DNA of 64,000 nt from Rhynchonema sp. JSB1_4 (GCA_030248065.1 JASAMV010001452.1:22884-86883), one strand, 5' to 3'. Positions 13,140-25,242 are shown, counted from the first letter of the stretch. A program made the numbers and translations. The notes: generated by a model not told the origin, from the sequence alone.

Positions 13140-13655
13140 AACTGTAACTCAGGCTAGGAATTCGTGCTAATCGGAAAACCGACTCAACGACAGTTCTGAG
13201 TTAACGTCTGACTTCGGGTCTCGATGATTTTGAATCCGAGGTATGAAATAACGTCCGAGTTTCCGTTTGGGTGCTCTTGAATCAATAGTCTAAAGTGGAG
13301 TCTCAATTTCGGTTCGGACGGCGTTGAATCGGAGCTCTAAACTGACGTCTGAATTTTACTCTGTGGTGCTCTTGAATCAATGGTCGAAACTAAGGGTTGA
13401 ATTTCACTCTGGGTGGTGTTGAACCCAAGCTCAAAAGAAAGGTCTGAATTTTGGTCTGGATGCTCTCGGATCAAAGCTCAAAAGAAAGGTCTGAATTTCG
13501 ATCTGGATGCTGTTGAATCAAAGATCTAAAGTAAGGTCTGAACTTCGGTTTGGATACCATTGAATCAAAGCTCTAAAGTAAAGTTCTAATTTCGGTCTGG
13601 ATGCCGTTGGATCAAAGCTCTAAAGTAAGGTATGAGTTTCCGTCTGGACACTGAG
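13140..13655. repeat. Minisatellite, period about 47 bp
   Basis: About eleven diverged copies of a 47-base unit containing TCTAAAGTAAGGTCTGAATT, followed by a GTCTGGATGC block and a TTGAATCAAAGC block. The most regular copies are at 13440-13640, and the first few (13140-13380) are degraded. It lies immediately upstream of the much larger satellite and shares no obvious sequence with it. Confidence 0.75.
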
Positions 13656-13889
13656 TAGGCGGACGTGGTGAGGCGTAGCCCGTGTGCGTCATCTGAATGC
13701 CCGATTGGGTGTATTCCATCTGATGACTGTGTCTCAAGCAGGGCTCTAATTGAGGATCTGAATTCACTGGTAATCAGAAAACACGTTCTTTCCGTCGCTG
13801 TTCTCGTTCGCATATTCTGGATCGCTGTCTGTTTTTCAATCCACGTGAATGATAGGTCTCAATTAGCGCCTCTGTTTAGATTTACATCC

Positions 13890-16800
13890 CATTGTGTTGT
13901 ACCATGCTCTGTGTAGACGTTGGGTGCGGTCAAGGGGCGCGGATGGGGGTTGGTCTGCAAGGAAAGCCAATGTACGGAGTTCGCTTTAGCAGACTGACAC
14001 ACGGCTCGTGTCCGCGTGCATGGTGCTGTGTGGGTAGTAGCAGACTCAAAGGTGGATGGCAGGGGCGGGCAGTAGCAAAGTGACACGCGAGTGGCATGGC
14101 GGATGTTCTGTAAGGAGAGCCAGCGGACGGGGTTTGCTAACGGCACACTCCACGCATTCATGTACTCCGCTGCATTGGTCCTCAGTCTAGAATGCCTCTT
14201 AGTAGACTGACACACGGCTGGTGTCCGCAGTGGACGGAGTTTCCTAACGGCAATATCTATGTGGTGTTCTACCACGCTGTGTGTGGACCTTGAGTGCAGT
14301 CAATGGGTGTGCATGGGGATGTTCTGCAAGGAGAGCCAGTGGACGGAGTTTGCTAACGGCATACCCTGCGTATTCGTCTACTCCGCTGCGTTAGTCCTCA
14401 CTCCAGAATGCCTCGTAAGAGACCGAGTCGCGGCTGGTGTGCGCGTGCACGGCGCCGTGTCGGTAGTAGCAGACTGAAAGGTGGATGGCAGGGGGGTAGT
14501 AGCAAAGTGTACCAAAGTGACACATGGGTGGCGTCGGGGATGTTCCACATGAGTGGCGTCGGGGATGTTCTGCGAGGAGAGCCAGTGGACGGAGTTTGCT
14601 AACGGCAATTTCTATATGATGTTGTACCACGCTGTGTGTGGACGTTGAGTCTGGTCAATGGGTGTGCATGGGGGATGTTCTGCAAGGAGAGCCAGTGGAC
14701 GGAGTTCGCTAACGGCAAAATCTATAGACTATTGTGCCACACCATGTGTCCACGTTGTGCGCAATCCAGGGTTGCAATCTTCTGCGGTAACACCAAAGTG
14801 ACACGTGGGCTCCACGATGTGTGCGGTCGAGGGTTGCAATCTTGTCCGGTAGCACCGAATGGACACGCGACTGGCGTGGGGGATGTTCTGCAAGGAGAGC
14901 CAGTGGACGGAGTTTGCTAACGGCATCGCTGCGTATTCAGGTACCCCGCTGCGTTAGTCCTCACTCTAGAATGTGTCTTAGCAGACTGACACGAGGGTGG
15001 TGTGCGCGCGCGTGGTGCCGTGTCGGTGGTAGCAGACTGAAAGGTGGATCGCAGGGGGGTTGTAGCAAAGTGACACGCGAGTGGCATGGGGGATGTTCTG
15101 CGAGGAGAGCCAGTGGACGGAGTTTGCTAACGGCAATTTCTATATGATGTTGTACCACGCTGTGTGTGGACGTTGAGTCTAGTCAATGGGTGTGCATGGG
15201 GGATGTTCTGCAAGGAGAGCCAGTGGACGGAGTTCGCTAACGGCAAAATCTATATACTGTTGTGCCACACCATGTGTCCACGTTGTGCGCAATCCAGGGT
15301 TGCAATCTTCTGCGGTAGCACCAACGTGACACGTGGGCTCCACGATGTGTGCGGTCGAGGGTTGCAATCTTGTCCGGTAGCACCAAATGGACACGCGAGT
15401 GGCATGGGGGATGTTCTGCAAGGAGAGCCAGTGGACGGAGTTTGCTAACGGCATCGCTGAGTATTCAGGTACCCCGCTGCGTTAGTCCTCACTCTAGAAT
15501 GTGTCTTAGCAGACTGAGACGAGGGTGGTGTGCGCGCGCGTGGTGCCGTGTCGGTGGTAGCAGACTGAAAGGTGGATGGCAGGGGTGTAGTTGCAAAGTG
15601 ACAGGCGAGTGGCATGGGGGATGTTCTGCGAGGAGGGCCAGTGGACGGAGGTTGCTAACGGCAGCGTCTATATGGTGTTGAAGCACGCTCTATGTGAAGG
15701 TTGAGTGCAGTCAAGGGGTGCGAACGGGGGTTGGTCTGCAAGAAGAGCCAGTGGACGGAATTCGCTAACGGCAAAATCTATATGCTGTTGTGCCACACCA
15801 TGTGTCCACGTTGTGTGCGCTCCAGGGTTGCAATATTGTCCGATAGTACCAAAGTGACACATGAGTGGCGTCGGGGATGTTCCACATGAGTGGCGTCGGG
15901 GATGTTCTGCGAGGAGAGCCAGTGGACGGAGTTTGCTAACGGCAATTTCTATATGATGTTGTACCACGCTGTGTGTGGACGTTGAGTCTAGTCAATGGGT
16001 GTGCATGGGGGATGTTCTGCAAGGAGAGCCAGTGGACGGAGTTCGCTAACGGCAAAATCTATATACTGTTGTGCCACACCATGTGTCCACGTTGTGCGCA
16101 ATCCAGGGTTGCAATCTTCTGCGGTAGCACCAACGTGACACGTGAGCGGCGTGGGGGATGTTCCACATGAGTGGCGTCGGGGATGTTCTGCGAGGAGAGC
16201 CAGTGGACGGAGTTTGCTAACGGGAATTTCTATATGATGTTGTACCACGCTGTGTGTGGACGTTGAGTCTAGTCAATGGGTGTGCATGGGGGATGTTCTG
16301 TAAGGAGAGCCAGTGGACGGAGTTCGCTAACGGCAAAATCTATAGACTGTTGTGCCACACCATGTGTCCACGTTGTGCGCAATCGAGGGTTGCAATCTTC
16401 TGCGGTAGCACCAAACTGACACGTGGGCTCCACGATGTGTGCGGTCGAGGGTTGCAATCTTCTCCGGTAGCACCGAATGGACACGCGAGTGGCTTGGGGA
16501 TGTTCTGCAAGGAGAGCCAGTGGACGGAGTTTGCTAACGGCATCGCTGTGTATTCAGGTACCCCGCTGCGTTAGTCCTCACTCTAGAATGTGTCTTAGCA
16601 GACTGACACGAGGGTGGTGTGCGCGCGCGTGGTGCCGTGTCGGTGGTAGCAGACTGAAAGGTGGATCGCAGGGGGGTAGTAGCAAAGTGACACGCGAGTG
16701 GCATGGGGGATGTTCTGCGAGGAGAGCCAGTGGACGGAGGTTGCTAACGGCAGCGTCTATATGGTGTTGAAGCACGCTCTATGTGAAGGTTGAGTGCAGT

Positions 16801-18170
16801 CAAGGGGTGCGAACGGGGGTTGGTCTGCAAGAAGAGCCAGTGGACGGAATTCGCTAACGGCAAAATCTATATGCTGTTGTGCCACACCATGTGTCCACGT
16901 TGTGTGCGCTCCAGGGTTGCAATCTTGTCCGATAGTACCAAAGTGACACGTGAGCGGCGTGGGGGGGGTGTTCTGCAAGGGGAGCCAGTGGACGGAGTTT
17001 GCTAACGGCATCGCCGCGTATTCAAGTACCCCGCTGCGTTACTCCGCAGTCTAGAATGTGTCTTAGCAGACTGAGACGCGGGCGGTGTGCGCGCGCGTGG
17101 TGCCGTGTCGGTGGTAGCAGACTGAAAGGTGCATGGCAGGGGGGTAGTTGCAAAGTGTCGGGCGAATGGCATGGGGGTGTTCTGCAAGGAGAGCCAGTGG
17201 ACGGAGGTTGCTAACGGCATTTTCTATATGGTGTTGTACCACGCTCTATGTGGGCGTTGAGTGCAGTCAAGGGGCGCGCATGGGAGGTCTTCTCACAGGA
17301 GAGCCAGTGGACGGAGTTCGCTAACGGCATAATCTATATACTGTTGTGCCACACCATGTGTCCACGTTGTGTGCGCTCCAGGGTTGCAATATTGTCCGAT
17401 AGTACCAAAGTGACACATGAGTGGCGTCGGGGATGTTCTGCGAGGAGAGCCAGTGGACGGAGTTTGCTAACGGCAATTTCTATATGATGTTGTACCACGC
17501 TGTGTGTGGACGTTGAGTCTAGTCAATGGGTGTGCATGGGGGATGTTCTGCAAGGAGAGCCAGTGGACGGAGTTCGCTAACGGCAAAATCTATATACTGT
17601 TGTGCCACACCATGTGTCCACGTTGTGCGCAATCCAGGGTTGCAATCTTCTGCGGTAGCACCAAACTGACACGTGGGCTCCACGATGTGTGACACGCGAG
17701 TGGCATGGGGGATGTTCTGCGAGGAGAGCCAGTGGACGGGGGTTGCTAACGGCAGCGTCTATATGGCGTTGAAGCACGCTCTATGTGAAGGTTGAGTGCG
17801 GTAGTGGGAAAGTGACACGCGATCGGCATGGGGGATGTTCTGCAAGGAGAGCCAGTGGACGGAAATTGCCAACGGCAAGTTCTATGCGGCCAACCTGTAT
17901 ATGGCGTTGTACCGCGCTGTGTGTGGACGTTGAGTGTAGTCCAGAGGCGCGCATGGGGGATGTTCTGCAAGGAGAGCCACCCGACGGAGTTTGGTAACGC
18001 CATATTCGCGGTGGACGGGGTTCGCTAGCAGGAACGGGCAAGTGATGTTCGAGCATTCCCTGGCTGGACATTGAGTGCAGTCAATGGGTGGGACGGGTTA
18101 TGTTCCGCCATGAGAGCCTGTGCACGCAGTTGCTAACGGCAAGCTCTATATAGTCTTGGACCGGACTGTG
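13890..18170. repeat. Complex satellite with higher-order units of about 528 bp
   Basis: The core GGAGAGCCAGTGGACGGAGT recurs about 27 times. Cores are separated by three main spacer types: about 108 bp (containing TTCTATATGATGTTGTACCA), about 210 bp (containing CTATATACTGTTGTGCCACA) and about 208 bp (containing GTACCCCGCTGCGTTAGTCC). The order short-long-long gives a repeat unit of about 528 bp, seen at 14567, 15094 and 15622 and again between 16184 and 16710. Between these blocks the order is rearranged, with short units duplicated or spacers dropped, as unequal exchange would do. Copies near both ends (13950-14250, 17800-18170) are the most diverged. All open frames here (the repeated CKESQWTEFANG peptide) are by-products of the repeat. 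Confidence 0.9.
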
Positions 18171-18282
18171 TACTCACGTTATCTGCAGTCCAGCGTTGTG
18201 TTGTTGGCGGCTGGTACCGAATTATCAGGGCGTTGGCATAGAGGAGTCCCAACGACATTATTCATACAGTGTTGTCTTTGTT

Positions 18283-19758
18283 ATGAATACCGTAATTACA
18301 GGTAAGGCACCGAAACGTGGTAAACGGAAGCGAACTGTTGGATTAGAAGAGCTGGACATCGAAACGGTGGGCGACGTCGTACGCGAATATCGCGATTTCG
18401 AATTCAAAACTGGGCGACACTGTCGACCGTTCGAGTCGCGTATAACAGCGCGCACCGCGGACGGTAGTGCCGGTTGGTCTATGGGGGAAGCGACTTTCCA
18501 CATGTGCTCGCGTGTAGATGTCTGACACTACAAACGTCATATCTGTGATGTTTCAACGCCATGGCGACATGTAACGCTGCACAAAGCGGGCATGAGACAT
18601 GGTGTCTCAGGTCCACAACGAAAATAAAGTTATTGGCGTCGAAAAGTCTGTGTGTTCGAAATAACAATGTTATCGTCGCGTATTGTGCTCAATACCAGAT
18701 ACAACGGCGTACGATGATTGCAGAAGTGCCGATCGTCGACGTGCCCGCACGCATACCGGGCCGGCGTGGTGCTGAGGCGGGAATGGATTCAAACGGCCGT
18801 TTGTTCGCGTTCAAGGATCAGACGCCAATTCGACTCACACGCGACGAGTTGAAGTTGGTCGCACGTGGTACGATCTCGTCCATGGATCAGCCAGTGCTGC
18901 GGCGCTACGTCAGAGAACCGGACGGAAGCTTTCATGGATTAAACGACGTTCTTGTGGGACGGCGAGGACCCGGTCGACCGGATGAGGTAGGATTAGGTTA
19001 CACATGTATGCAGTCGGTTTTAAATACTCCGTAAATTTTAGTGTTTACGCATATCGCGATACACGATATACATGCCGAGCATTATCAACATTTGCATTTC
19101 CATCAGCGGCTTACAGATGACGTTGAATCTCTCGGTGGAAGGTCACGCCCGATACGACAGCCAACGATCGGCGGAGGGTGATCGTAATGCCGACGCCGGT
19201 TTGTATACTTCGCAAGTTGTTTCCCTGGGTGCAATTAATGAAGAGATGGTGTAGCTCTGTGACTCCTCTGTTAAAGGGGGCTGTGTCTCACCGTGGTATG
19301 GGTGGTGAACGTGCTTATTTGGCTATCAAACGCAGCCCAATAGGTGTACCGTGTCGTGGTTTGCAAATATTGAGCAACTGATGAATGTCGGGGCCCTGAA
19401 TCGGGGCGGTTCATTCCGGAGCAAAAGGGGGGGTTGAATTTTTTTTCGACGGAATATCATGTGCGTGTACTACATAAATATGAATCTGGTTTCCCCGTAT
19501 TGTCCGACATCTAGAAATACTGCAGAATTTGTGTCTATTCTAGGACTGTCGTTGACTATCTGATAGTACTACAGAACTCGTGTCTATTCCAGGAGTGTCG
19601 TTCTCTATCTGGTGAACTGTTAGTGAGGGAGCTTTGCCTCGGAGCTACAAACGCAGCATGTTATTGTTTTCCAGAACCGTCTGCGGTTGCGCAGACGGCT
19701 GTTCGGAGAGGACGTGGACGGCCCCGGAAGACCCAAACGCGGTTACCAAAACGAATGA
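18283..19758 (+). CDS. Small basic protein with AT-hook-like motifs (175 aa)
   Basis: Exons 18283-18463, 18724-18986 and 19675-19758 chain in phase (1, then 0) to exactly 176 codons including the stop. The N-terminus is strongly basic (KAPKRGKRKR), like a nuclear localisation signal. The middle exon holds IRLTRDELKLVARG, and the second exon ends in GRRGPGRPDE. The last exon contains DGPGRPKRGY. GRP flanked by basic residues is the core of the AT-hook, which binds the minor groove of AT-rich DNA, so a chromatin role is plausible but not shown. The last exon may instead splice on from a GGTTACC donor into a basic frame ending at 19921. It lies directly downstream of the satellite array. Confidence 0.55.
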
Positions 19759-20514
19759 AAGCCGGATGAGCGCGAAACGGAAGCGAGACATTGAAAAACA
19801 CATTCAAGCAAATGACCAAAATACACGTAAACGTGTCAAACGTACTTGCCCACCGCACCTGATGGACATGCCCACGCCGACCGCGATCGTGGAACCACAA
19901 AATGATGAGCCGATCCTGGACTAGCCTATCACGGTGTCATTAACCGTTTTGGTATTCATATCGATTCTATAAAAAGTGTTCTGTGACGCGACAGGAGCGC
20001 AATGTTTTATGTTTGAGAGGTTTCCCTGGTTCACGTATTTTCGACCAGTTAATTTCAAGTGTTTCTTTCGTGGGTGCCAACCTGCAGTGTGTGAAAGTGC
20101 CAAAAGTTCCACTCTTTTAGTTTCCATGTACTCTTTCTCTGCCAATTGTTTTTTGCTCACCGTGTATTTTCCGATATAAAATTATCCGCTTTCAACTCTG
20201 ATACAAGTCGTAACCGAACGCCGTTTCATGTAAGAAACGAAGATGAACTTTTGTTGAACACGACTACGTAAATCAGATGAGCGCAAAGAGACCAAGAACG
20301 ACAAAAAAAACAAACGTGTTATATGTATTTTCTGGTCATATCGGTGGAAACACACAAACAAAACCAAAAAAAACCGGAAATGCAACGACTCACACTTCTT
20401 TTCTCAAATGAAAGTACGACGATGCCTGAAGAGGTTAGGATGAAGTAACTGAAACAAAGATTAGTAAAGGTAGAATATGGCATCGAGACACGGGCCCTCA
20501 GATAGTGTGCCAGA
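19759..20514. other. No gene; candidate alternative 3' end of the AT-hook gene
   Basis: A basic frame (SAKRKRDIEKHIQAND, stop at about 19922) overlaps the end of the AT-hook gene in another frame and could be an alternative ending. From 19930 to 20514 I see only AT-rich sequence with no chainable exon. Confidence 0.3.
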
Positions 20515-21228
20515 CTAGTTTCGCATGAGCTTGGCGATCTTGGACTCAACGCTGCGGTGGAACGCCAGTGCACGCTGCTCTTGTGTGAACATGGTCTGAT
20601 CCAGTTGCTTCAGCTCCGCCATGAGCAACTGGATGTTGGTCTGTGACACGCCGACTGGAACGACAAAGACAGCATAGGTAGCGCAGAGAATGAGGTCAGA
20701 CGGCATTGTTTCATGTATGGTGTGAAACAGTGGGGTGTGAGTCAGAAATACATGTGTCCACACAAGTAACGGATGAACTCTGGCGGGAAGAATTGGCCAA
20801 TACTAGAAACCTTATCCTACAGTGAGGTTTTCATATGAATTCTCACTTCCTAATTTTTTGTAGGGTCAGTGAAACTGGGTTTCATTGAAAATACATGTGC
20901 GGAGTACCAGGCATTTGGCGCATGCAGAGTGTGTGTACGGGTTGCGACTGCCGCAGTTCGCGGTTGTGCCTTAACTTGGTTTATTGGTAAGGCGTGGCCA
21001 ATAACTGTCGGAGCGAGGAGATGGTGTGTGAAGCACCCGCCTAGTTGTAGATGCCGCTCGGTACTCAGGTTCAATGGGCTAACCGTGTTTATGTGCTGAG
21101 AGTGCAAACGTCAGTGTGTTGTGATAGCTGTCCACGGGGATCATGGCCCTTTGGCCATCTTCGCTGGTGGGTGGTTTTTGGTAGGTCCAGGTTCCGTCGC
21201 TCACCGTTTCGGCTGTTTTGGTAGACAT
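20515..21228 (-). CDS. Tandem coiled-coil family, gene 1 (94 aa)
   Basis: Exon 1 runs 21228-21084 (ATG, MSTKTAETVSDGTW) and exon 2 runs 20654-20515 (stop). The donor GTTAGC and the acceptor gtcgttccag join in phase 1, giving 95 codons including the stop. Exon 2 encodes an amphipathic helix (QLLMAELKQLDQTMFTQEQR, then SVESKIAKLMRN) typical of a coiled coil. Last-exon length, acceptor-plus-TC start and phase match the three genes upstream of it on the same strand (21670, 22543 and 23543), which is the basis for calling it a family member. The first exon is not similar to theirs, so this is the least secure of the four. Confidence 0.55.
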
Positions 21229-21669
21229 GTTTAGCGAAGTGGGAACGCTGGTTTTCGTCTGTACACGCAGTAGATGAAGACTAATGGAGTAACGCTGGAG
21301 ATTCAAAAAAAGTAGCCTGTGTTAAGTTGTGTCAAAATGGAATTTTTTGATGTATGCGCCACAGTATGTCTGTGCACAGTTACTTGTGACCATTGGACAA
21401 TCCGAAATAAATCAGGGATGTTTGAATGCAACAGTATGATTTACTTCACATCTGCAGGAGAACTAAACAACAGGTGGGTGATAAAAATATGTGGTGAAAA
21501 TCACCGGACGCAAAATATTAATCAAAGTATGGGAGCCTGGAAACCGCAAAATGCATGGTAGACGAAGGATTTACGCTGGGATAAAACGTTTGCGTACACG
21601 AAAACGTAACAGAACAAAGAAGAACAACGTATAATTTTATAGAAACGGATCGAGGCGTAATTACAGCGG

Positions 21670-22284
21670 CTACTTCTTTGTGATGTGATCATCCACTTTG
21701 TTCGCCAGCGCACAGTGGATGTCAGCGATGCTCGCGAGTTCCTTCTCAACGGCTTGCATGACGTCGTGGAATCCATTCGTTTGACATTGGAGGTGTTCCA
21801 AGCCCATGTCGAAATCGAGAACTGAAATAAATTGCAAGTGTGGTTGTGATAATCGGAAAGACTTGTGATAATTGGCAATGAGAAATTACGTCATACAAAG
21901 CGATGTCAACCAACTAAGATCTGAAACCCACACTGATCATTGAGATTTGCGAGTTGCGATTCAGTTTCGGTGAGATGATGGATTGAGATATTCATGTAGG
22001 CCGTCGTGTCCGTGACCCATTGTTTCATCTGGACGGCTTCGAGTTTTTCCGCCTCATCCTTGATTATTTGGATGGGATGAGCCATTTGGAAGATGCTGTC
22101 CTGAGAGGATTAAATTCAGGGGTGTTGAATTTAGCTCAGCTTTAATTTTTAGGTGCAAGGTACAACAACATAAAAATTAAAAAAAACATACTAAACACAA
22201 CATGGGGTATATGACAATGCGCCACTCGCCGCGGTTGTATTGCGGGGCATAGGAGCGAATGACACGTATGATGTGACTCGTTGT
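21670..22284 (-). CDS. Tandem coiled-coil family, gene 2 (at least 137 aa)
   Basis: Exons 22284-22192, 22100-21932 and 21821-21670 chain in phases 0 and 1. The first listed exon starts at an acceptor (gatgtag), so an upstream start exon is missing. The protein reads IIRVIRSYAPQYNRGEW, then a long helix (KLEAVQMKQWVTDTTAYMNI), then FDMGLEHLQCQTNGF and a Lys-rich end. The middle exon matches gene 3 at QM-QW-T-T-A-M, and the last exon matches it at D-GL--------MQA-E-EL. Both are helical with heptad-like hydrophobic spacing. I considered the Nup62 coiled-coil region as a relative; the resemblance is too weak to name it. Confidence 0.65.
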
Positions 22285-22542
22285 CTACATCTGGGTGCAT
22301 TGTAACCCGTCAGGACGACAAAAATGGAACCAATGTCCAAGAAATCGCGTTTTTTTGTGCCAGCGTATTTCAGAGAAAAAACCTAAACATAAGTGAACGG
22401 GTGGATACTCGAAACAAGCAAGACAAGGGAAAGATACAATACCTGCTGACAAACAAACAAGCAAAAAAAAACAAGAGAACAAGGGTGATTAATGACACGG
22501 AACAAGAGAAAACTGGACACCGCTCGTAACTAATCACACAAT

Positions 22543-23116
22543 CTAGTATCGACCGACGATATCACGGGTTCTCATTGATGCGGAGACCTGGCCACCGAGT
22601 GCATGTCGAGTCTGTTTGACAGCGCCCAATTCAGCCTCGATCGCCATCATTGCTTGACCAGCGACTTGCGACTGCTGACGAACTTGGTGAAGACCGACGT
22701 CAAGGTGTGCGACTGTAACGGTGGGGAATTACAAACTTAAGAGAACATTCGCTAACCCACGTAATGACTACTGTTGACGTTCAGATGGTCCCGCGCCACG
22801 CATGCAATCTATTTCTTTCGAAGCGCGACACGGGGAGTGGTTTTGTTGAACAATGTTTCTTTGATGTTTCCTTGATGAGATGGCAACGAAAAACATAGAT
22901 TTTGGAATTCGTTGAGTCAAAATGGGTGGGCCAGTGAAATATAAAATCCGTGGAGGGGCGGTACATACGTGCAGTTTTCAAGTGCAGCATCTGTGCGTTG
23001 TTGTTGCAGACGGCGTCCCATTTCAGGTCCATGAAGGCGCGCGTGTGGGTCGACCACTGGTGCATCTGGCTACGCTCCAAATCGGCCAAGTATTTCTCGA
23101 TGACCGCCACGTCCAT
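22543..23116 (-). CDS. Tandem coiled-coil family, gene 3 (105 aa or more)
   Basis: Exon 1 runs 23116-22969 (ATG, MDVAVIEKYLADLERSQMH) with donor GTATGT; exon 2 runs 22712-22543 after acceptor caccgttacag. The join is phase 1 and gives exactly 106 codons with the stop. Both exons are helical (AMMAIEAELGAVKQTRHALG) and align with gene 2 exon by exon, including the intron position. An in-frame extension upstream (PIFLV before the Met) matches DSIFQ in gene 2. A further upstream exon near 23300 (LIRIIRRRYSAHAYF) resembles gene 2's first exon, so the true start may be farther upstream. Confidence 0.65.
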
Positions 23117-23542
23117 GACGAGAAAGATTGGAGCTTACACGTCGGATTGTTACGATGACAACTAATTGTCTCTCGCTGTGAACGTGGCGTGGAAATGAGC
23201 TGGTGTGATGTGGCTTGGAATAAAGAATTGCTCAAATACGAACACAACATATTAGTTTGAAGTTTGTGACCACCGAACGGTTTAAAATAGGCGTGCGCAC
23301 TATAGCGCCTCCGAATAATACGGATAAGCACGAACAATCGATTGTGGGGAACTTTCCCACATCTACATATAGGAAATCCAACGCAACAGTTTATTAATGA
23401 CGATACGAAACTTTGCCAAAATACCCGAGAAAAAAAACGATGATCAACGTGTGGAATGTTGGGGAAACCAGACATCTCGAGTGAAAGAAATCTTTCGTAC
23501 GTCAAAACAAATCCTAACACACAGAGTGACACGGGGCGCAAA

Positions 23543-23994
23543 TCAATGGGGACCTTCCATCTTCTGCCAAATCTGAGTTGACAGTTGGTTGTGGAACACG
23601 GCGAGATCCACTTCGATCCGTTGTGCATGATGTTGCAGTGCCTGGAGAGTGGTAATTGCCTGTCGGATCTGCGCCCGTTGGTGACGAAGCGTGTTGAGGA
23701 CGCCCATGACTGAAATGTGGTGGAGAGTCTGGAGAATTCTACTGTGAACAACTAATGTTATCGAGTGTCAGAGAGAGAATTGGAAGACGAACCGCTGAAT
23801 AAAAGTTACGAAAAAAATGTTCAGACCGCTAGCTTATTCATAATACGGAGTAAATGAAACGCACTGTTGTGCTGCAATCCACGCAGGTGATTGAGCAACT
23901 CCTGTTCGGCCGCGCGATGGCCATCGGCCACCGGATCCACGAGGAACGGTGGGGGTTGAGGGACACCCATTGCTGACGACTGTGACGAAGACAT
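23543..23994 (-). CDS. Tandem coiled-coil family, gene 4 (104 aa)
   Basis: Exon 1 runs 23994-23847 (ATG, MSSSQSSAMGVPQPPPFLVD) and ends at donor GTATTA; exon 2 runs 23709-23543 after acceptor caccacatttcag. The phase-1 join gives exactly 105 codons. The N-terminus is Ser/Pro-rich; from about residue 30 the chain is helical (AAEQELLNHLRGLQHN, then RAQIRQAITTLQALQHHAQR). Exon 2 starts with the same acceptor-plus-TC phase as the other three genes. The intron is only 137 bases. Read without splicing, exon 1 would stop ten codons later, which is why this looks like two separate frames at first sight. Confidence 0.6.
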
Positions 23995-24009
23995 TGCGGG
24001 TGACAAGGC

Positions 24010-24590
24010 GGTGATCTGTGGAAAACTGCTGAATTATCTAATCATGGTTGGCCGTGGTATCCGCGCAATCACTAAGCATTAGTTCGGCAAAACGTTTGCC
24101 GATTGGGTCGAATGACTACCCTTTGGAAAGCGTGGCACGTGGCTAAGACGTTATCCAAATTTTACGAGATATATTTATAGCAAACAGAGTTATGTACATC
24201 AAGGCGTCAGAAAATAACAGCAAACATTAATCGAGAGACATTGGTAGACATACGAACACACTCCTTTGGACGTTCTGTATTACAGGTCAAAGAACAAAAA
24301 AACTGAATTTGATAATCGGATCAGAAGAGTACAGAAATTGCATTCGCGAGCTACAGCGACAAAGGATGGCGGTGTGCAGATAGGCAGCGACAAGCACGCG
24401 TTGTAAATGTACAGACGCACGTGTATATACAAATATTTACATTCGTGAATTCGTGAGACCCTGTTCATTCCGCGTCTACTGTATACACACATGACAAAAT
24501 TGTTTCCAGTTCACATCGGTCAGGATACCCGGTAAAGTAAATGAACAGGGACTACATGGAAGAAAAGGGCCCTTGATTGCGTGATGTGGA
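24010..24590. other. No gene seen
   Basis: AT-rich intergenic sequence between the coiled-coil cluster and the next minus-strand gene. The longer frames lack usable splice borders. Confidence 0.4.
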
Positions 24591-25170
24591 TCACATCGAG
24601 CCGGGCGTCTTGGATCGTGTTGGCTGAGTGGGTCGTGGTGATTCCTGCGAATGGTAAATATGTGGAGAGAGTTCGGCCCTTGACATATTACAATGTGGTC
24701 AAAATGAGACACGAGAGAAACACACATATTTTGTGTTACCTGGTAGATGTCACTGCCACAGCCAAGTACAGAATCCAGTAGCAGTTCCTGTAGTTCAACC
24801 CCACGTGGTTCTGCGTCACATAGTGATATCAAGAGACGTTGGTCGTCATGTAAGAAAAAGGGGGGTTTTTTTACCATCGAGCCCGTTCGTATGAACATAT
24901 TCAGAACACCTACAGCAACCCAAACGCACGTGTTCATTTTGCCGGCGATTTCAGAAACAGTTGAAAAACACACTTAATTGTACGGCGTACCAGTTTGTTT
25001 CCGTCGCAGTGCGTAGTTTTGTTATCGACGTTGGGCACGGTCAACCCGGGACGGCTGGTGGTTATCACGGCGAGGTCGTGCCGATCAAGGACATAAAAAT
25101 TTGAAACATCTCTTCTGGTGATCGGGAGCGAGACTGCATGAAAACCGTGCTGTTGACTCCCATCCGACAC
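24591..25170 (-). CDS. Short orphan gene, start uncertain
   Basis: The best-supported part is exon 24877-24740 (MVKKPPFFLHDDQRLLISLC, then VELQELLLDSVLGCG) joined in phase 0 to 24644-24591 (Ser/Pro/Arg-rich, stop), 63 codons. The frame is open upstream of this Met. Farther upstream, 25170-24990 (MSDGSQQHGFHAVSLPITRR) looks like a start exon with a possible GTACGC donor, but its phase does not match the next exon as I drew it. Function unknown. It could be one gene with a misplaced border or two small genes. Confidence 0.35.
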
Positions 25171-25242
25171 GGGGTCCGGACAACAAGCGAGTCACAAACA
25201 CATGTTCATTATTATAATCCAATAGAACGTACAGCGATTATT

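Noticed and set aside
14259..18003. Many similar open frames of 60-110 codons on both strands
   Set aside because: They are translations of the satellite repeat; the same peptides recur with the repeat and have no splice structure or start-codon logic.
21670..23116. Assignment of the coiled-coil genes to Nup62 or to BLOC/BORC-type subunits
   Set aside because: Only the general helical pattern fits; no diagnostic residues could be matched, so naming them would be a guess.
23023..23751. A 242-codon open frame on the minus strand
   Set aside because: It runs across the introns of coiled-coil genes 3 and 4 in a different frame. The spliced frames align with each other between genes and this one does not.
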